DNA from: Wyeomyia smithii
Taxonomy: Eukaryota; Arthropoda; Insecta; Diptera; Culicidae
Length of the DNA stretch: 64,000 bases
Assembly (NCBI RefSeq): GCF_029784165.1
Contig: NC_073696.1
Coordinates: 172,846,912 to 172,910,911 of the forward strand
Direction: 5' to 3'
Of the stretch, positions 58,556 to 64,000 are shown piece by piece (within the stretch, counting starts at the first letter, position 1; the number at the start of each line of letters is the position of its first letter). A program made the translations under genes and the position numbers. The notes under the pieces were generated by a model. That model had not been told where the DNA came from. It did no database searches and saw nothing but the letters and a program-made list of their open reading frames with translations.

Positions 58556-61448
58556 TTATCGTACTTTTTCAATCCCCCAACTCATAATCATCGAAATGCA
58601 GGGGGCGTTTTTTTCACGTTTTGGACGTCCAATCACTTCATCTGGAATTTTCTTCCATGCTCCAGAAATTGGTGTACTAGCGCAAGCTTGAAAACTGGAA
58701 GAAGGTGTAGCCCAACCACTAACACTAAGCTCATCCGATGTCTCCTGTCGATCAACTTCATCGTCGTGGCAGTCAACTAACTTTTTCAGGTGCGCAGAAT
58801 TTCTTCGGAATCGTCCACCATCATCTGTTTGCACTGTCACACTATTTCCTTGTTCGTCCACAACTATTGCTGGCTCCGGAAGATACTTTGATGACAACTT
58901 GTTCCGCGGCAACAGATTCCGCATTAGAACCCGATCCTGAACTTGAAGATCTGACTCTTGAGCGTGATTTTTTTCATCGAAGTACATTTTGGCTGTTTGT
59001 TTATATATTTGATCATGGTCTCTGATTTCGCCATCCTCATTTACATTCAATTCCACCTGGGGAATCCAATCTCTGAACTTTCTGCCGAAAACTAATTCAG
59101 CTGGAGAACGACCGGTTGCTGGATGACGCAAAAGGAAGTACACGTAGTTGGCCTCTTGCAAATCCTTCTTCCAATCGGTTCCGTTCAGCTCTGCAATCTT
59201 CAGTGTTTTTAAAATGGAGCGGTTCTGTCGCTCGACTTCCCCGTTGCTTTGTGGCCAATACGAAGTGGTGTGCCGCAACTCGACCCCATACTTAACACAG
59301 AATGCTTCCATTTTCTTACTGGAAAAGTTCCGTGCGTTGTCCGACAGTAAAATTTTAGGCCAACCCATTCTCATGAATAGATTGTCCAGTCTATCAGCGA
59401 TGTCTTCGGTAGTGGTTGATTGAAGAACCATTGTTATGCGGTAACGACTATAGAGATCGATTACCACCAAGGTGGAATCACCACAAGGAAGAGGGCCCAA
59501 CATATCCATTGCCAGCACGTACCACGGTTCTCGAGGAAGCTCTCTCACAGACATTGGCTCTGGCGACGTTGAATTGCTCACTAGCTGGCACTCTAGACAC
59601 GACTTCACCGCTTTTTCTACCTCTTTGTCAACGTTCGGCCACCAAACCTTGCTGCGAATTCGTTGCTTGGTACGCTCAATCCCAGGATGACCAATGTGGG
59701 CCAGCTTTAGTATGCGTTTACGCAGACTCACCGGCACTACAATTTGATCAGCTCTCATGACGATCTCATTTACAACTGATAGTTCTTGTCGAAAAGGAAA
59801 GTACAGCTTCAGTTGGTCTCCCCATCGGCCAGTGTTCAATGCTTCCTTGACAGCAGCAAGCTCACAATCTTTGACAGTTGCTTCGACTAGTTCTCTGATG
59901 ATCAAAGCTGTTGGTTCAGCTGATTCCAGAACGGTGAGCAGCATCGACTCTCCGTTTTGATCGTATGTGGAACACTCTTCGAATCTCGGTAATCTTGATA
60001 ATGGATCGGCTATATTTGCTTTCCCAGCTACATGGACAATTTTGTACCTGAATGATTGAAGCCGCAATGCCCAACGTTCAATCCTTGGACACTGCTTTCG
60101 TTTAGAACCAAACATCACCTTAAGCGGTTCATGGTCAGTCACCAGCTTAAACTCCAAACCACGTAAATACGACTCCAATCGTTCCGTAGCCCACACGAGT
60201 GCCGGAGCCTCCCTTTCGTTTTGCGCATATGCTCGTTCAGTTTGCGAAAGGCTCTTGCTTACATAGCAAATAGCTCTCTTTTTCCCATCCTTCTCCTGTA
60301 ACAGTACTGCCCCGATGCCAACTGGACTGGCGTCGGCAATCAGAATCGTATCGTCATAGGGAGAGTAGTAACCCAAATTCTTAGGGTCTTTTAGCTCCTT
60401 CTTCACAGATTCGAAGGCCTGCGTATGCTGTCGCTTCCAATTGAATCGAGCATTTTTGTGCAACAGCTCTCTCAAAGGCGCAGTTAGAGTAGAAAGATTT
60501 GGTATGAACTTACCAAGATAGTTGATAAGTCCGAGGAAACTTCTCAGCTCTTCTACAGTTTCAGGATTACGACAACGTCGAATTGCATCCACCTTCTCTC
60601 CTGCTGGGCTGATTCCTTTGCTGCATAACTGGTGTCCCATAAAAGTAACCTCTCTGCGTCCATATTCACACTTCTTTTCATTGATAGTTATTACGTACTC
60701 CTTTAGACGATCTAGCACAGCCTGCAGCGCCCGATCATATTCGTCCTTGTTGCGTCCAAAAATTAGTATGTCATCGATGAAGACTTTCATACCTTTGATC
60801 CCCATCAGTACTCTTTCGATGACATTTTGGAAGACTTCCGAAGCACACGACATTCCAAAAGTAAGGCGCTTATATCGAAAGTAGCCGTTGTGCGTTGCAA
60901 ACGTCGTAATCGGTCTGGATTCCTCAGCGAGTTCGATCAGCATTCCCAACCTTTGGTCGAACAACCAAGCGTAATATCCAAGGGGAATCACGAGGAGCTG
61001 ATTCAATTATGTCTTGCTCGAGCAGTTTTGCAAGCTCTTTCTCGACTTTTGGTTGCAACGGAATTGGGACACGACTTTGAGTGTGCTGAATCGGTTTAAC
61101 TTTCGGATCTACTTCGACAGTGACAACCACTCCTTTCACTTTACCGTTTTGCTCCGCAGCAGACTTCACAGCACAGATCGACGTATCAATCTTCAGTATT
61201 CCAAGTTTAGTAGCTGCTTTCTTCCCAAGAAGGTTGGCACCTGTCTCATTGACGACGTACACCTTGTCGCTGATGGAAGACTTTATGGTCGAAATTTCTG
61301 CGATGAACATTCCTTTTATCGAGAGCTTATGACCGCCGTAAGTAAATAACATTTTAGCAACCGATTTCGTTTGGAAATCCACTTGCACCTGCTGTTCTTT
61401 TAGAACATCAGCGCTAATCACATTGGCTCCGGCGCCGGAATCAATCAT
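58556..61448 (-). pseudogene. Gypsy Pol: protease, truncated RT, RNase H, integrase
   Basis: Protease at 61448-61100 (DSGAGANVIS). The RT entry (ILRLVVRPKVGNADR) is cut near 60925, and the frame resumes at 61006-58556 (816 codons) with ELAEESRPITTFATHNGYF, FIDDILIFG, RNase H (ILIADASPVGIGAVL), the integrase zinc motif (H..H..C..C, HIGHPGIERTKQRIRSKVWW) and the catalytic D, D, E (LAMDMLGP, LLSDNARN, SNGEVERQ). The junction between NADR and ELAEESR lacks about 60 RT residues, including motif A and its Asp, so the polymerase cannot work. The remaining 816 codons are open, so the event looks recent. Confidence 0.85.
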
Positions 61449-62364
61449 TCATTCAAGCTGTACTCCACCCACCTTGCAGGTCGCCAGTTGGTTGCTATCG
61501 GTATTCATGGCAAATACATAGCTGACACTTTCATCGTCTGTCTCGTCACCCTCATTTCCTTCCGTTTCAGATTCATCATCAGCCACGACTTGCCTTAGTT
61601 TCTTCTTGTGGCTCTTCTTCGAATCCCCATCCTTACTCTTCCGTGCATTCGCATCTTTGGTTTTACAGCATCGTTTGAAATGCCCAAGCAAGTGACACTT
61701 CTCACACTTTTTGTCCCTGACTGGGCAATCGTCGTCATTGGCGTAGTGTCCGGAATGGCCACATCGGAAGCACTCGCCTTTCGATTTCACAATCCGGTTA
61801 ATCTCTTCTGTCCGCTGCAAGTTTTTGCGATGCTTTGCTATTGTTTCCAGTGAGCGCCCTTCCTCAATAGTTTGTGCCAACGTCATGTTTCCCTTGGTGA
61901 GAATCTCCGCTCGTAGCTCGTCCGAACAGCCTTTCTCGAAAATTTGTTCCTTAATGTTTTCTTCCAACCACGCATCGTACTCACAAAGAATACCTTGTTC
62001 CCGTAGACGCAAAACAAATTTCTCGATCCTCCGGGCCTTGCTCGAGGTTTCGGAAAATGTGACGTTCTCTCGGCAGGCATTTGAGTGGCAGGAAATAATC
62101 GTCAAGCAGCTTGATTGACTGCTTGTAGATGTCCGAATCCTCCGGAATTTGTACCTCATTCTCTCCTCGCAGATTGAAGAAAATGTCTTGCACGTCACTG
62201 CCAGCATAATGCAGCAGGTACGATCGCTTACGGGCTGGATTCATTACATTATTTACCTCCAGAAAAATATCAAAGCTTCTTTTCCATTTTTTCCAACGAA
62301 CTGACACCGAGGAGGTATCTGCCGGATCGAACTTTTGGATATTGGAGCCACCCGGAGTATCCAT
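61449..62364 (-). pseudogene. Gypsy Gag with two zinc knuckles
   Basis: Starts MDTPGGSNIQKFDP at 62364 (about 125 residues of capsid-like sequence). A frameshift near 62030 moves it to the frame ending 61449, which contains CFRCGHSGHYANDDDC and CEKCHLLGHFKRCC, the nucleic-acid-binding knuckles. The Gag frame meets protease at a single TGA (61449-61451), where a tryptophan codon is expected. Confidence 0.8.
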
Positions 62365-62720
62365 CTTCCGACAAAACTGTTTTTTCAGTCTGTTTCGCGC
62401 ACTATCTATATACTTTTAAAATAATTCTTTTTTTTCAGCCGGCTCACAAGTCTATCCCAGCCAAACTATTTCTGCGATTTATCGAAGTTTTTCTTCCGAA
62501 TTCAATCAGCATCCGTATTTAAGCGATCCGCAATCAATTTCGCCGTGTATTTACCTCGTCGCTAAATGTTGTGACGGGGAAACGATCAACTAAATTGATT
62601 TTCTTTCCGTAGGAAAACTCACGTGCAACCGTTTATTTTTCTGCTCCTCTTTACAGTGTTGGCAGTAGCATTCATTTTACATTATAACATTACTTATCAA
62701 AACAACTAAATTAGACCACC

Positions 62721-63333
62721 TCATGTGTGATCTACATCAACACAATCAGTAATTTGTGCAGCCAGATTTTGGCTGATGACGGATTCCTCCGGGTGAACAG
62801 CGGATTCCATCGCAGTAAACAGCTCAGCTACCATAGATCCCCGTGTGACCATTGCTTGCACTCTTATGCTAACACCTTGTAACATCCGTATCGCCATATT
62901 CAAATCTTTTTGGACCTCTACTATCTCTTTCATCCACCCGTCGTTCATTATGTGAGCAACAGTTATACCTCGGTGTATTGCTTGCAGTCGGGCAGATTCC
63001 GACACACCGGTCCAAAGGAAGTATTTAGCTAATTCAAGAGGGAGAGTCGGAATTATCTTCAGCTCATCATGCTTGTGAGCTGGCGAAGAATTAATAAAAT
63101 TAGCCCACAGCAACCACGAGCTATTATGACCTTCCAAATCCGCATGACTTTCACGCAGTTCGTCCGCTAGCTTCGAATCATCCCTTGTCGAATGGGCACC
63201 AGACCGGTCAGGGTTCTGTGGATTGATCAATACTCTCAGAACGCTCTGATACTGTGCGCTAGTTTCCAGGATTGTCGAGTAAACGTAAACATGTATTTTA
63301 AAATACTTAAAACTAAAATACTTACTTTCCCAT
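62721..63333 (-). CDS. Unrecognised small two-exon gene
   Basis: Exon 1 supplies only ATGGGAAA (63333-63326); a 67-bp GT-AG intron (63325-63259, GTAAGTATTTTAG ... GGAAACTAG) follows, and exon 2 runs 63258-62721. The join keeps frame and gives 181 residues. Visible features: a hydrophilic N-terminus rich in Asp/Ser/His (NPQNPDRSGAHSTRDDSK), a central segment with LPLELAKYFLWTGVSESARL, and a helical C-terminus (EIVEVQKDLNMAIRMLQGVS). No signal peptide or membrane span. I do not recognise the family. A short canonical intron and a clean ORF argue for a real gene; an alternative is a fragment of an unlisted transposon protein. Confidence 0.55.

Positions 63334-64000
<667 letters not shown>

Larger units (their letters stand above)
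58392..62689 (-). mobile_element. Ty3/gypsy LTR retrotransposon, defective, minus strand
   Basis: The LTRs are short: 58392-58529 (138 bp, the 3' LTR) and 62567-62689 (123 bp, the 5' LTR). On the minus strand they start TGTTATAATG and end GTCACAACA. The left LTR has an extra 15 bp. A polypurine tract (GAAAGAGGAAAT on minus) abuts the 3' LTR. Flanking duplications do not match, so one side may have rearranged. Gag and Pol are recognisable but broken; no envelope gene is present. The 5' LTR lies 31 bp beyond the stop codon of the small gene at 62721. Confidence 0.87.

Overview
The window looks like nuclear DNA of a culicine mosquito (Aedes-like): AT-rich, GT/AG introns of 54-67 bp beside an intron of tens of kilobases, Jockey, R1 and RTE LINEs, tRNA-derived SINEs, a Ty3/gypsy element and many MITEs. 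No database search was possible, so species and family names rest on recognised protein motifs and on TIR/TSD structure.

Host genes. Only two host-like genes can be supported, both on the minus strand. Five coding exons between 46025 and 39276 encode the N-terminal about 520 residues of the deubiquitinase USP8/UBPY (dimerisation domain, rhodanese-like domain, coiled coil). The C-terminal protease domain is not found to the left, so the intron after exon 5 is probably at least 39 kb and would hold everything from 39275 to base 1. A small two-exon gene of unknown function (181 aa) lies at 62721-63333.

Mobile DNA, left to right. (i) 1646-6363, 40615-44270 and 54556-58211 are three nearly identical, same-orientation copies of a 3.66-kb non-coding element. 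It has offset inverted ends and sits in T tracts (Helentron/HINE-like). It carries TATA promoters on both strands and several histone-type 3' stem-loops but no histone coding sequence; this is the most unusual item in the window. (ii) 6955-10870 holds a LINE fragment split by a MITE, followed by a dead RTE element. (iii) 11248-19557 holds TIR elements, a SINE and decayed Tc1/mariner transposases. (iv) About 20.6-37.2 kb is a nested pile: a Jockey element (J2) interrupted by an R1-clade LINE (R1-A), itself interrupted by a hAT element containing a second R1 LINE (R1-B) and by a second Jockey copy (J1). (v) 37.7-39.2 kb has a SINE and a hAT MITE with another MITE inside. (vi) 44.6-44.9 kb, in a USP8 intron, is a perfect 133-bp-arm hairpin. 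(vii) 46.3-53 kb is a dense MITE/foldback field with a repeated FLYWCH-like zinc-finger remnant. (viii) 53.5-58.3 kb is a DD34E transposase pseudogene split by the third 3.66-kb copy. (ix) 58392-62689 is a defective Ty3/gypsy element with both LTRs. The right edge is a TTACGTAA-rich stretch followed by a (TA)n microsatellite.

How it fits together. All recognisable LINE pieces in the putative USP8 intron lie antisense to USP8, as expected if sense insertions with poly(A) signals are selected against. Every autonomous-type transposon gene seen here is broken; several lost a catalytic reverse transcriptase aspartate by point mutation or deletion.
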